64,000 nt of DNA from Streptomyces sp. NRRL F-2580 (GCF_000720115.1 NZ_JOIR01000035.1:62001-126000), one strand, 5' to 3'; counted from the stretch's first letter, positions 54,713 through 63,325 are shown. Notes: a model not told the origin generated them from the letters alone. A program made the numbers and translations.

Positions 54713-55195
54713 GTGACCGGCCCCGAGATCGATGACGAACCGCCCGAACACCGGCGCTACGCCCACTACCTGGAGCTCCTGGAAAGCGTCCCGGAGGCGG
54801 AGGAGGCCGGCCTGCTGGCCGCAGTCCTGCGCGACGACTGCGCGTCGATGGCGGAGTCCGCGGTGAACCGCCACCTGGAGCGCCGGGCCGCCCGGTTGCT
54901 GACCGACGCCCGCTTCCCGGACTGGGCCCGGACGACGGCCGCGGTCATCGGGGACCGGGCCTTCCTGTCCCGCCGCCTGCGCGAGTGGACCCTCCTCAGG
55001 GCGATCGCCCTGGACGAGCCGTGGACGGCCGAGGAGGTCACGGACGCGTCCGACTGGTTCCAGCGCACGGCCGTGGTCGCGCAGACCATCACCTCACCCG
55101 CGGCCCCCACCGTGCTCGCCGAGCGCGGACGCACCCGTCGCGTCCGCAACGCGGCGAGCCGCCGTCTCCAGCGACCGCGTCCACGCGCGGGCTGA
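54713..55195 (+). CDS. Conserved hypothetical helical protein of Streptomyces
   Basis: GTG at 54713 follows GGAAGG; 160 residues. An all-helical pattern is visible (LELLESVPEAEEAGLLAAVL, SAVNRHLERRAARLLTD, FLSRRLREWTLLRAIAL, WTAEEVTDASDWFQRT) with a basic C-terminal tail (RRVRNAASRRLQRPRPR). HEAT-like spacing is suggested. I know no function. Confidence 0.65.
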   Translation: MTGPEIDDEPPEHRRYAHYLELLESVPEAEEAGLLAAVLRDDCASMAESAVNRHLERRAARLLTDARFPDWARTTAAVIGDRAFLSRRLREWTLLRAIALDEPWTAEEVTDASDWFQRTAVVAQTITSPAAPTVLAERGRTRRVRNAASRRLQRPRPRAG

Positions 55196-55336
55196 TCACG
55201 GGCCGGGCGGTCAGGGGGGAGGGAGGTCACAGACCGGGACCCTTATGGACCTCTTGCTCCGTATGTCACTCTGGCCGCTGAATCGGGTCACCCGCCTGCC
55301 GCACGACCCGGACGACCGACCGACACGGAAGCGCCC

Positions 55337-56119
55337 ATGCCCCTGCCGATCCCCTCCCGTGCCGTCCCCGCCGTACTGGCCGGAGCCGTGGCCGCCCTGC
55401 TGGCGGCGTGCGCGCCCTCGGTCGCCGCCGGTGCCTCGGCTCGCCCGCAGACACCCGCGGCGCCCGCCTCGGCCCCGGCCGCCCCGGGCACCCCGTCCGC
55501 GGCGAACCCGTCCGCGCCCGGACCGTCCGCCGCGGTCCCCCCGGCCGTCGCCGCTCCCTCGGCGCCGCAGCCCGTGGGCCCGGGCGCCGGCGTCCCGACC
55601 CGGGCCTCGACGCTGTCCATCCCCTCGGTGGGCATCTCGGGACTGCGCGTGATGCCGTACGAGGGCACCACCGACGACGTCCCGGGGACCCGCATCCAGA
55701 ACCTCGGCGTGGCGGCCAGCCCGTACGGAAATCTGGGCGGCGTCGGACCCGGTCAGGTGGGCAACTTCCTGATCACCGCGCACCGTCTCTCGGCGGGCGG
55801 TCCGCTGCGCGACCTGCCCTCCGTGGACATGGGCGACACGGTCGTCGTGACCCTCGGGAAGGTGGAGTACACCTACGAGATCGTCGCAACCCGCAAGACG
55901 TCCTTCCGCTCCGAGCGCTCGCTCGGGGAACAGCGCGCGGCCGTGCCCGGGGCGCCCGGTACGGCCCCCACCCTGGCCATGATCACGATCTCGACCTGCG
56001 CCACGCCCGAGGATCACGCGGAGGGCAACTTCTGGAGCGACGCCCAGGGCAATCCCGAGCACCGGATCGACAAGATAGGCGTGCTGCGCAAGACCTCCGC
56101 GGACACGCCCGCCTCCTGA
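55337..56119 (+). CDS. Class F sortase
   Basis: ATG at 55337; 260 residues. A signal-like N-terminus with a possible lipobox (LLAACAP) precedes a 60-residue Pro/Ala-rich linker. The sortase barrel holds H149 (LITAHR), C221 (ITISTCATP) and R243 (EHRIDKIG). The spacing and the STCATP motif fit actinobacterial class F enzymes. It should cleave a sorting signal and join the protein to the cell wall, though class F substrates are poorly known. No LPxTG-like protein was recognised in the window. Confidence 0.85.
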   Translation: MPLPIPSRAVPAVLAGAVAALLAACAPSVAAGASARPQTPAAPASAPAAPGTPSAANPSAPGPSAAVPPAVAAPSAPQPVGPGAGVPTRASTLSIPSVGISGLRVMPYEGTTDDVPGTRIQNLGVAASPYGNLGGVGPGQVGNFLITAHRLSAGGPLRDLPSVDMGDTVVVTLGKVEYTYEIVATRKTSFRSERSLGEQRAAVPGAPGTAPTLAMITISTCATPEDHAEGNFWSDAQGNPEHRIDKIGVLRKTSADTPAS

Positions 56120-56316
56120 TGCACCCGGAGGCCCGCAGGGGTGCCCGGCGGACCTCTCTTACCGACGGGTAGTTTCCAGCCAAATACTGGCATCGTGCTG
56201 ACATGCTCCTGACAGTTCAAGGTGGCTGTGGGACTCTCCCGGCACGCACTCCGCACCCTCTGAGAGGCCCAGCGCCTCGCCCACCCCCACCAGTACGTGG
56301 CATGGAGGAGCGAACC

Positions 56317-56856
56317 ATGAGGCACACCACGCACATCAAGCACGGCACCCGCATCTCACGCATCGCCGGAATCGCGGCGCTCGTCGTCGCAGCGGCCTTC
56401 ACCGGCACCGGCACCGCCCTCGCGCACACCCCCGGCGCCTCGGCCGCCGACCAGAAGGTCGACGGCGTGATCGTGGTCGCCGGCAACAGCTGCAGCTGGA
56501 CCAACGCGAGCACCAGCGCCGCCGCCCCGGCCGCCCTCACCGTCGACCGCACGACCATCAACGCGCCGGGAGGCAACCTGGCCTGCGGCGGTGGCATCGC
56601 CGCCTCCCTCAACAACAACCCCGCTTTCACCTTCGACGACACCGCCGGCACGGCCCGGACCGACCTGATCGACATCACCGGCCGGCAGAGCTTCATCTCC
56701 TGCCGCTACAAGGCCACGAACATCGTGTGGGACCGCGACGGGACGAGCCGGAAGTACATCAACCGCGCCTTCACCGCCGCCAAGACCTCGGGCAGCTTCC
56801 TCTGTCCGGGCTCCGTCAACACCCCGGCCGGGGACGCGTCCATGCTGTTCCGCTGA
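56317..56856 (+). CDS. Secreted protein of unknown function
   Basis: ATG at 56317 follows GGAGGAGCGAACC. The 179-residue product has a clear signal peptide (RIAGIAALVVAAAFTGTGTA, cleavage near ALA). The mature part carries four cysteines: IVVAGNSCSWTNASTSAAA, LACGGGIAASLNNN, RQSFISCRYKATNIVWDRDG and SGSFLCPGSVN. Regular beta-strands are predicted by eye. It resembles small secreted Streptomyces proteins of unassigned function and is expressed on its own: a hairpin follows its stop. Confidence 0.7.
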   Translation: MRHTTHIKHGTRISRIAGIAALVVAAAFTGTGTALAHTPGASAADQKVDGVIVVAGNSCSWTNASTSAAAPAALTVDRTTINAPGGNLACGGGIAASLNNNPAFTFDDTAGTARTDLIDITGRQSFISCRYKATNIVWDRDGTSRKYINRAFTAAKTSGSFLCPGSVNTPAGDASMLFR

Positions 56857-56864
56857 GACGGCCC

Positions 56865-56898
56865 CTGCGGCGGACCCCGGCCCGGGGCTCCGCCGCAG
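56865..56898 (+). terminator. Hairpin after the secreted protein gene
   Basis: CTGCGGCGGA and TCCGCCGCAG form a perfect 10-bp stem, with CCCC/GGGG pairing further inside, 9 bp after the stop. Confidence 0.7.
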
Positions 56899-56971
56899 AG
56901 TCCCGCCGAAACCGGGAGACGGGCCCACGGATTGTCTGGTCTCGCCTCGCTGTCGGGCGGGGGAGGGCCGT

Positions 56972-57945
56972 GTGGACGATGACGACCAGCAGTCCGCGTA
57001 CGCCGTGGACCGGCGCGTCGAGCTGTCCCGGGAGAGGGAGGGGCTCATCGGCGAGGTCCGCACGCCGGGCCCCGCGCGGGGAATCCCCGAACCGACCGAC
57101 TTGCTGCGCCCGCCGCGCGCGGCTTCGCCGCCCCGAGGGCCCGATGGCGCCAGTCGCTGAGACGCTGGTGGCGGGGTGCCTGGACCTCGAAGAGGGAGCG
57201 GTGTGACCACCGCTGACCAGGGCGGCGATGTTCGCCGTCCTCCTCGGCTTCGGGGACGTGCTCCACACGCGCTTCGCATTCCCGCGGATCTTCGACGACC
57301 TCCAGCGGGCCGTGGCGGCGAGCGAGGACGCGGAGGCTCTCAGCCGGACGTTCGCCTGGGCCGTCTCGCGCGGTGGGGGCGGCTACGGCCAGGGACGCGG
57401 GGCGATCCTCTCCCAGCTCGCCGCACTGCTGGTCCTGCGCCACGACCTCCTCCACGATCCCGAGGACATCGTCCGGGCCGTGTGGTTCCTCAAGGACGCG
57501 GACCGGCTCATGCCGCGCCGTGCCGCCGACAGGCGCGCGCTCGCCCGGCACCGGTGAACGCCCTCACCACCCAGGGCCTGGCCCTGCGCAGACCGGAGGA
57601 CTTCACCACAGCCGACGCGGTGCTGCGACGCCGAGCGCCGGACGACCCGGGATGGCTGCCGCAGGTCCTGACCGGGCGGGCCACGCTCGCCCGCCGCTCG
57701 CGGCCTGGCGGGGCCTGGACCGCCTCAGCCAGGAGAGGCTGCTGCAGTCGACCGACTTCGACTTGGCGACCGGCGCGGCCGCCGCCCAATTGGCGACGGC
57801 TCGACGTGCACACCGATCTGAAGGTGCCTCAGCAGGTGTGCCCCGAGCTGGCCGAGCGCCTCACGAGAGTGCGCGTACTCCTGGAGGAGGCCCGGGACCC
57901 GTCGGCGCGCACGGGCCGGTCCCGCCGACTGCCGCTGCCGTAACG
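56972..57945 (+). pseudogene. Decayed CHAT/TPR-type protein
   Basis: GTG 56972 opens a frame with AVDRRVELSREREGLIGEVR, similar to the conserved helix near the start of actinomycete CHAT domains. A separate frame (57228-57557) reads LGFGDVLHTRFAFPRIFDDL then LSQLAALLVLRHDLLHDPED, a helical repeat-like stretch. The next reads LALRRPEDFTTADAVL and QQVCPELAERLTRVRVLLEE to about 57945. Frames change several times and no single start serves all. I infer a broken TPR/CHAT protein, with low certainty about the family. Confidence 0.4.
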
Positions 57946-58120
57946 GGGTGCGGACTTTCGTTTGTCAAGTCCCGAAAGGTCGCGGCATGACGTGGTTCGG
58001 GGGAGCGGGCTTACTCAGGAGATGGACGCACGCGCAGTGCGTGGGTCCCGGTCCAAGGTCCAGATGCCCAGGTTCCACCTCGGGATGTGGAGGCGTTGAC
58101 GGTTCGGAAGGAGTGAGCGC

Positions 58121-58174
58121 ATGCGAGTCACCACGGTCTCCCCGCTGCCCTGTGTCCGGGGGCGAGTGTCATGA
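58121..58174 (+). CDS. 17-residue leader peptide coupled to the DUF6777 gene
   Basis: ATG at 58121 follows GGAAGGAGTGAGCGC, a strong binding site. The 17-codon frame (MRVTTVSPLPCVRGRVS) ends in TGA overlapping the ATG of the next gene at 58171. The next gene has no good site of its own, so its translation probably depends on this mini-gene. Confidence 0.5.
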   Translation: MRVTTVSPLPCVRGRVS

Positions 58175-60834
58175 GTTCCCTGCCTCCTTCCTCCGAGCGC
58201 CCCACTGGTCCGCCGCCCGGCCCGTTGTCGGGCAGGGGCGCGCAGGCGGAGCCACCGCCCCCGCCGCCCCCTCGGCAGCCATCAGGGCCTCCGCCCCCCT
58301 CGGGACCCCCGTCGGGGCCCGTTCCGGTCTCTTCGGCCGGGTCTTCGCCGCCGTCGGCGGGTCGTGGACGGATGCGCGGGTGGCGATCCCGCAGGGCCGT
58401 ACTGACCGTGAGTACGGCGGTGGCCGTGGTGTCGGCGGTGGTCCTCAGTTTCACCGTGCTGGGCGGGAACACCGCGGCGGGCGGTGAGGTCTTCCTCCAG
58501 GCCGCTCCGGAGGCCGGGCCCGACCCGTTCACTCCGTCGACGGCCACACAGGCCGAGAGCGTCGCCAAGGCCATGCCCATGACCGCCGGCGAGAAGACGA
58601 AGGACGGCGCGAGCACGGCGCGTACTGCGAACGCCACGGGCGGTGCGCGCACGCTCGAGGTCGACGGCGGGTATCCCGGGCTGTACGGGGGGACACGGAA
58701 CGTCGTGAGCTGTGACGTCGAGAAGCAGATCCGGTTCCTCACGCAGCACCCGGACAAGGGCAGGGCGTTCTCCACCTCGCTGGGTATCCGGCAGCCCGAG
58801 ATTCCCTCGTACCTGCGGTCGCTGACACCCGTCCGGCTGGGTTGGGACACCCGGGTCACCAATCACGGCTACCGGAACGGCGCGCCGACCAGCTACCAGG
58901 CGGTCCTGCAGGCGGGCACGCCCGTCCTGGTCGACGGGCGTGGCGTGCCCAGGGTCCGCTGCGCCTGCGGCAACCCCCTGGGCCCGCCCGTCGCGGTCAG
59001 GGGCAGGCAGACGTACAGCGGCGAGAAGTGGTCCGCGTTCCGGTCCTCCGGCCTCGTCGCGGTCAAGCCCGCCGTGAAGCCGGTGAAGGCCGTCACGGTC
59101 TTCGACGAGGACCGGAGGGGTTGGTACGAGCGCCCGAGCGGAGCGGCGGAGGGCGAGCACGACCGCGAGGTCCCGCCCCCGAAGGGCCAGACCCCCGGCT
59201 CTGCCTACCCGGTCCTCCCGGCGGCCCACCCGGCCTCCGTCCAAACGCCCCCGGACACGAGCCCGAACAAGATCCCGGGCAACGCGCCTGGCCAGGTACC
59301 GGGCCAGAACCCGGGGAACGCCCCCGGCCAGGTGCCGAACGAGAACCCGGGCAACGCCCCTGGTCAGCAGCCGGGCCAGCCGCCCGGGAGGGGCACCGAC
59401 CAGGACCCGGGCAAGGCTCCGGGGAACATCCCGGGTCAGAACCCCGGGAACGCCCCGGGCGACGTCCCGGACCAGGCCCCTGGGAAGGCACCGACCGTAG
59501 CCCCAGGCCAGAAGCCGGGCGAGGACTCGGGGCAGGTACCGGGCCAGGAGCCCGGCAAGACCCCAGGCCAGGCGCCCGGCGAGGACGCGGGCAAGGCTCC
59601 CGGGAAGACGCCGGGGCAGGACCCGGGCGAGGCACCGGGGCACGAGCCGGGCAAGGACCCGGGCAAGGCTCCTGGGAAGGAGCCGGACAAGGCCCCGGGG
59701 AAGGCGCCTGACCAGCAGCCCGACAAGGGGCCCGCCCACGATCCGGCGAAAGTGCCCGGCCAGGAAGGGGGCAAGGAGCGCAGCCAGGACCCGGACCAAG
59801 CCCCCGGGAAGGAACCGGACAAGGGCCAGGAGCCTGGCGAGGCCCTAGGAAAGGACCCTGCGAAGGAAACGGCGAAGGAGCCGGCCCAGGAGTCCGGCCA
59901 TGAGCCGGGAGACGAGCCGGGGAAGGCGCCGGGCAAGAAGTCGGGCGAACAGTCTGGCAAGGAGTCGGGCGAACAGTCTGGCAAGGAGTCCGGCCAGGAC
60001 CCGGGCAAGTCGCCCGGCGAGAACCCGGGCAAGGATCCCGGAAAGCCGACGGGCAAGGACCCCGGTAAGGAGCCTGGCGAAGACCACGGGAAGACACCCG
60101 GCAAGGAGTCGGAGCAGAAGCCCGGCAAGGAGCCGGGCGCGGACTCGGAGAAGGTGCCGGGCAAGGAACCAGCCAAGGCGCCGGGGAAGGAGCCTGGCAA
60201 GGCCCCCGGTCAGGACCCGGCGAAGGTGCCGGGTCAGGAGTCGGGCCAGAAGTCCGGCAAGGAGTCGGGTGAGAACCCGGGCAAGGAAGCGGTACCGGAC
60301 AAGGCCCCTGAGAAGGCACCGGGCAAGGACTCGGGTCGGGAGTCCGGCCAGGAACCGGACAAGGGCCCGGGAAAGGAGTCGGGGAAGGCGCCCGGCCAGG
60401 AGCCCGACAAGGGGCCCGCCCACGATCCCGCGAAGGTGCCCGGCCACGACCCTGGCAGGGGGTCGGACCGGGGCCCGGACAAGGCTCCTGACAAGGTTCC
60501 GGAGGCCGACCCAACGCCCGGCCACGCAACAGACAAGGCTCCCGGGAACACGCCGGAGTCCGGCCAGGCGCCGGGCAACGCCCCGGACAAGGGCGCCGGC
60601 AAGGGGCGGGGCAAGGACTCCGGTCCGGGTCAGGCTCCCGGCAATGCGCCGGCCCAGGATTCCGGCACCGGCACCGGCACCGGCACCGGCACCGGCACCG
60701 GCACCGGCAACGGTCCGGCGAACGCGCCGAGCCAGCAGTCAGGTGGGAGCAGGGGCAAGGCCCCCGGCAACGAGTCGGGGCGGCAGCAAGGCGGGGGTTC
60801 CAGAGGCGAGTCGGGGGAGGAGCAGTCGGGGTGA
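58171..60834 (+). CDS. DUF6777 membrane protein with a giant Pro-Gly repeat tail
   Basis: ATG at 58171 overlaps the stop of a 17-residue leader ORF. The 887-residue product has a Pro-rich cytoplasmic N-terminus, one membrane helix (AVLTVSTAVAVVSAVVLSFT, about 76-95) and a DUF6777-like domain (about 160-310): GLYGGTRNVVSCDVEKQIRF, LTPVRLGWDTRVTNHGYRNG, VRCACGNPLGPPV with two cysteines. From about residue 360 to 845 the sequence is almost only x-P-G-(K/Q/N/E) units such as DPGKAPGKEPDK. The tail is hydrophilic and extended, like a wall-spanning stalk. It is far longer than I expect for the family. Confidence 0.75.
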   Translation: MSSLPPSSERPTGPPPGPLSGRGAQAEPPPPPPPRQPSGPPPPSGPPSGPVPVSSAGSSPPSAGRGRMRGWRSRRAVLTVSTAVAVVSAVVLSFTVLGGNTAAGGEVFLQAAPEAGPDPFTPSTATQAESVAKAMPMTAGEKTKDGASTARTANATGGARTLEVDGGYPGLYGGTRNVVSCDVEKQIRFLTQHPDKGRAFSTSLGIRQPEIPSYLRSLTPVRLGWDTRVTNHGYRNGAPTSYQAVLQAGTPVLVDGRGVPRVRCACGNPLGPPVAVRGRQTYSGEKWSAFRSSGLVAVKPAVKPVKAVTVFDEDRRGWYERPSGAAEGEHDREVPPPKGQTPGSAYPVLPAAHPASVQTPPDTSPNKIPGNAPGQVPGQNPGNAPGQVPNENPGNAPGQQPGQPPGRGTDQDPGKAPGNIPGQNPGNAPGDVPDQAPGKAPTVAPGQKPGEDSGQVPGQEPGKTPGQAPGEDAGKAPGKTPGQDPGEAPGHEPGKDPGKAPGKEPDKAPGKAPDQQPDKGPAHDPAKVPGQEGGKERSQDPDQAPGKEPDKGQEPGEALGKDPAKETAKEPAQESGHEPGDEPGKAPGKKSGEQSGKESGEQSGKESGQDPGKSPGENPGKDPGKPTGKDPGKEPGEDHGKTPGKESEQKPGKEPGADSEKVPGKEPAKAPGKEPGKAPGQDPAKVPGQESGQKSGKESGENPGKEAVPDKAPEKAPGKDSGRESGQEPDKGPGKESGKAPGQEPDKGPAHDPAKVPGHDPGRGSDRGPDKAPDKVPEADPTPGHATDKAPGNTPESGQAPGNAPDKGAGKGRGKDSGPGQAPGNAPAQDSGTGTGTGTGTGTGTGNGPANAPSQQSGGSRGKAPGNESGRQQGGGSRGESGEEQSG
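59272..60650 (+). repeat. Pro-Gly coding repeat array inside the DUF6777 gene
   Basis: About 1.4 kb of imperfect 12- to 24-bp units encoding x-P-G-(K/Q/N/E). The third and sixth amino acids vary in a regular way, giving alternating acidic and basic residues. The array is prone to slippage or recombination. Confidence 0.7.
60664..60705 (+). repeat. Seven tandem GGCACC units
   Basis: A 6-bp repeat in seven perfect copies encodes alternating Gly-Thr near the end of the DUF6777 protein. Copy-number change would keep the frame. Confidence 0.9.
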
Positions 60835-61250
60835 TCCGTTGGTTCGGATACCCCGGCGATGATGCTCCGGCTGAGCCACCGCAGGCTGGTGCTGCGGTGG
60901 CTGCGCAACGGCCTGATGCCGTCGCTGGGGTTGGCAAGGCTCCGGGTCGACGGAACGGTGGCCTGGGGCCGGAGCCCCGTCCTGGAGCCGGGCGTTGCGA
61001 TCCGTACGGCTTCTGTGCCGTCCAGCCCAGCGCACCGGCCTGCGCCCAGCCAGGGCGGGAGGACATCGTCCGGGGGCGGAACGCGAAGCCGGCTGCCGAT
61101 GCCGGACCGGCAGCCCAGCCCAGCCCAGCCCGGCCCGGCCCGGCAGCCCGGCCCGGCCCGGCAGCTCGGCCCGGGCGCGCCGCGCGGACGGCTCAGGTCA
61201 GCGCAGCGATTCCTTCGGTGGGCGCTCGCGCAGGGCTCCGTACGCGATGA
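60831..61250 (+). CDS. Possible translationally coupled Ala/Pro-rich protein
   Basis: GTG at 60831 overlaps the DUF6777 stop (GTGA). The 139-codon frame begins IRWFGYPGDDAPAEPPQAG and ends in a GC-rich repeat of Pro-Ala-Arg codons, overlapping the 3' end of the antiparallel oxidoreductase. The first 90 codons are plausible, the rest looks non-coding. I give it low confidence; the region may be empty. Confidence 0.3.
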   Translation: MIRWFGYPGDDAPAEPPQAGAAVAAQRPDAVAGVGKAPGRRNGGLGPEPRPGAGRCDPYGFCAVQPSAPACAQPGREDIVRGRNAKPAADAGPAAQPSPARPGPAARPGPAARPGRAARTAQVSAAIPSVGARAGLRTR

Positions 61251-62430
61251 AGTAGGCCGGGACGCGGTTCAGCCACCGGGACTCGGTGATGAGCTCAGTC
61301 ATCCGCTCGGCCCGCCGCGCATTGCCGAACGCGGTGCGCCCGGCCAGCAGCGGTTCGATGACCTGGGTGTGGGCAAGGCGTTGGAGGCCCTGGGTCGTCA
61401 CCGTGGTGGGCCAGCGGCGGCGTTGGACGCGGCGCACGTCGTGCAGTCCTACGGACCCTTCGCGCAGCGGCCGTACGAGGTGGCGGGCGGCGGCCACGGC
61501 GTCCTGTACGGCGAGGTTGATGCCGATGCCGCCGACGGGTGACATCGAGTGGGCGGCGTCGCCGATGCACAGCAGCCCGGGGCGGTGCCAGCGGCGCAGC
61601 CGGTCGAGCCGTACGTCGAGCAGTTTCACCTCGTCCCAGGAGGTGAGCGCATGGCTTCGGCCTGCCAGCCACGGGGCGGCGTCCGTGAAGCGGGTCATGA
61701 AGCGCTCCAGCCCCTCGGCGCGGCGCTCGGCGTCGGTCCCCTTGGGGATGAGCGCGGCGCACTGCCAGTAGTCGCCGCGGTCGATGAGCGCGGTGAAGAA
61801 CCGGTCGCCCAGGCCGCCCACGAGTCCGCTGGGGTCGTCCTCGTGGCGCGGCAGGCGGAACCACCAGGCGTCCATCGGGCAGGGGAAGTGTTCCAGGCCG
61901 AGCTCGGGCAGCGCCCTGGCCAGTGAGCCGCGGCCGTCGCACGCCACGGTCAGGGTGGCCCGGAGCTCGCCGGTGCTGCCGTCCGCGGAGCGGTAGCGCA
62001 CGCCCCTGACGCGGCCGCGCTCGATGAGGAAGGAGGTCGCCTCGGTGTCCATGCGCAGGTGGAAGGAGGGTTCGCGGCCCGCTTCGTCGGCGAGGAGGTC
62101 GAGGAGGTCCCACTGGGGCACCATCGCGATGTAGTTGTACTTCCCGTGCAGCGCCCCGATGTTCCCGATGGTGACCAGGGACCGGTCCGGTCCGAGGGGC
62201 AGCTGCACGGTGGTCACGCGGCGCTGCGGCAGCCGGGCGAACCGTTCGGCGAGGCCGATGTCGTCGAGGAGCGAAAGGGTGCTGGGGTGCACGGTGTCAC
62301 CGCGGAAGTCGCGCAGGAAGTCGCCGTGTTTCTCCAGCACCGTCACCTCCACACCGGCCCGGGCCAGCAGGAGCGCCAGCACCATCCCGGCCGGCCCGCC
62401 TCCCACCACGCAGCACGTCGTGCGCTCCAC
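61198..62430 (-). CDS. FAD-dependent aromatic hydroxylase-type monooxygenase
   Basis: GTG at 62430 is chosen since GGGAG lies 9-10 bp before it; GTG 62439 is an alternative. The 410-residue product has CVVGGGPAGMVLALLLARAG (FAD site), DFRGDTVHPSTLSLLDDIGL, LTVACDGRGSLARALPELG (DG motif) and LLCIGDAAHSMSPVGGIGIN (GD motif). It hydroxylates an aromatic or related substrate using NAD(P)H and oxygen. The antibiotic biosynthesis monooxygenase-type gene lies 97 bp upstream on the same strand, so the two may be co-transcribed under the ArsR-type regulator. Confidence 0.85.
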   Translation of the reverse strand: MERTTCCVVGGGPAGMVLALLLARAGVEVTVLEKHGDFLRDFRGDTVHPSTLSLLDDIGLAERFARLPQRRVTTVQLPLGPDRSLVTIGNIGALHGKYNYIAMVPQWDLLDLLADEAGREPSFHLRMDTEATSFLIERGRVRGVRYRSADGSTGELRATLTVACDGRGSLARALPELGLEHFPCPMDAWWFRLPRHEDDPSGLVGGLGDRFFTALIDRGDYWQCAALIPKGTDAERRAEGLERFMTRFTDAAPWLAGRSHALTSWDEVKLLDVRLDRLRRWHRPGLLCIGDAAHSMSPVGGIGINLAVQDAVAAARHLVRPLREGSVGLHDVRRVQRRRWPTTVTTQGLQRLAHTQVIEPLLAGRTAFGNARRAERMTELITESRWLNRVPAYFIAYGALRERPPKESLR

Positions 62431-62527
62431 GGCAACCACTCCCTTCGCGGGCCCGGGTGAGCCCCAGAGGAGGTATACCGCACCGGGGGTGGCGGGGCCG
62501 GTAACGGCGACCCAGGCCTGACCGGTC

Positions 62528-62830
62528 CTAGTAGGGGCTGTGCATGGTGAGGAAACGGATGTCGAGGTCGGTCTCCAGGTAGTCCATGCGCCGCTCCCAG
62601 AAGGCCCGCATGTGGGGGAGGGCGAGGTGGGCGTCGAGGTCGGCCCGGGAGCGCCAGGCCTCGTAGAAGACGAAGGTGCCGGGCTCGTCGCGATCCTCGT
62701 GGAAGTGGTACTCCAGGCACCCGGACTCCTGCCGGGTCGGCTCGACGAACGACAGCAGGAGTTCCTTCAACTCCCCGGCGCGTTCGGGTAGGGGGCGCGC
62801 GGTGCCGACGAGTGCGAACGGCTGGGACAT
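62528..62830 (-). CDS. Antibiotic biosynthesis monooxygenase (ABM)-domain protein
   Basis: ATG at 62830; 100 residues. FALVGTARPLPERAGELKEL, then PTRQESGCLEYHFHEDRDEP, TFVFYEAWRSRADLDAHLAL and PHMRAF make a complete ABM ferredoxin-like domain of the kind found in quinol monooxygenases (YgiN). It oxidises or protects against quinones and similar compounds. It faces the ArsR-type gene, with two operator copies in between. Confidence 0.88.
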   Translation of the reverse strand: MSQPFALVGTARPLPERAGELKELLLSFVEPTRQESGCLEYHFHEDRDEPGTFVFYEAWRSRADLDAHLALPHMRAFWERRMDYLETDLDIRFLTMHSPY

Positions 62831-62847
62831 GCAGGGTTCTCCCCCCG

Positions 62848-62872
62848 ATAGGTACAATGAATCTCGTACCTT
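62848..62872. promoter_or_regulatory. Operator copy 1 (ATAGGTAC-type)
   Basis: ATAGGTACaatgaatctCGTACCTT contains the inverted repeat GGTAC/GTACC and is the twin of 62891-62915. Confidence 0.7.
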
Positions 62873-62890
62873 CTGCACGCTACCGAACTC

Positions 62891-62915
62891 ATAGGTACGA
62901 TGCAATCCATACCTT
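62891..62915. promoter_or_regulatory. Operator copy 2 (ATAGGTAC-type)
   Basis: Direct repeat of 62848-62872 spaced 43 bp, about four helical turns. AGGTA and TACCT form its arms. It ends 17 bp before the regulator start and overlaps its AAGGAAGG site. Confidence 0.7.
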
Positions 62916-62931
62916 AAGGAAGGTGTCCCGA

Positions 62932-63267
62932 ATGCCCGACGGTGAAGGTCACCCGGACGTCGAGGAGATCGAGCTCGGCCCGGTACTCTCCGCGCTGGCG
63001 GATCCGCTGCGCCGCCGCGTGGTGCGCGAGCTGGCGGCCGGACCGGACGGCGCGGCACGGACGTGCAGCTCCTTCGGACTGCCGGTCTCCAAGGCGACCG
63101 TCACGCACCACTTCCGCGCGCTGCGCGAGGCAGGGTTGATCCGCCAGGTCGACCGGGGCAACAGCCGGATGGCCAGCCTGCGCCGGGCCGACATCGAGCA
63201 GCGGTTCCCCGGACTGCTGGGCATCGTGGCGGCCGAGTCGGCCGACTCGGCGACGTCGGCGGAGTGA
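62932..63267 (+). CDS. ArsR-family winged-helix regulator
   Basis: ATG at 62932 follows AAGGAAGG. The 111-residue product has LGPVLSALADPLRRRVVREL, SSFGLPVSKATVTHHFRALR, EAGLIRQVDRGNSRMASLRR: an ArsR/SmtB fold (ADPxRRxIL...LxxSxxxVSxHLxxLxxAGLV) without the metal-binding ELCVC motif. It probably senses an organic or redox ligand and represses the divergent monooxygenase genes and itself. Confidence 0.88.
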   Translation: MPDGEGHPDVEEIELGPVLSALADPLRRRVVRELAAGPDGAARTCSSFGLPVSKATVTHHFRALREAGLIRQVDRGNSRMASLRRADIEQRFPGLLGIVAAESADSATSAE

Positions 63268-63282
63268 TCTCAGGGCCGGGAC

Positions 63283-63325
63283 GCGCCTCGGTCCCGAACC
63301 CCAGACGGGTTCGGGACCGAGGCGC
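63283..63325. terminator. Strong 19-bp stem hairpin
   Basis: Positions 63283-63301 pair perfectly with 63307-63325 around a 5-base loop, 16 bp after the ArsR-type gene and between convergent genes. It likely ends transcription in both directions. Confidence 0.85.

Noticed and set aside
59272..60830. A CRISPR-like array
   Set aside because: The repeats are imperfect coding units of varying length in frame with one protein; there are no spacers or cas genes.
59093..61066. Long minus-strand frames opposite the Pro-Gly repeat region
   Set aside because: They mirror the repeat composition (Pro/Cys/Arg or Ser/Gly), have no start signal and no family match.
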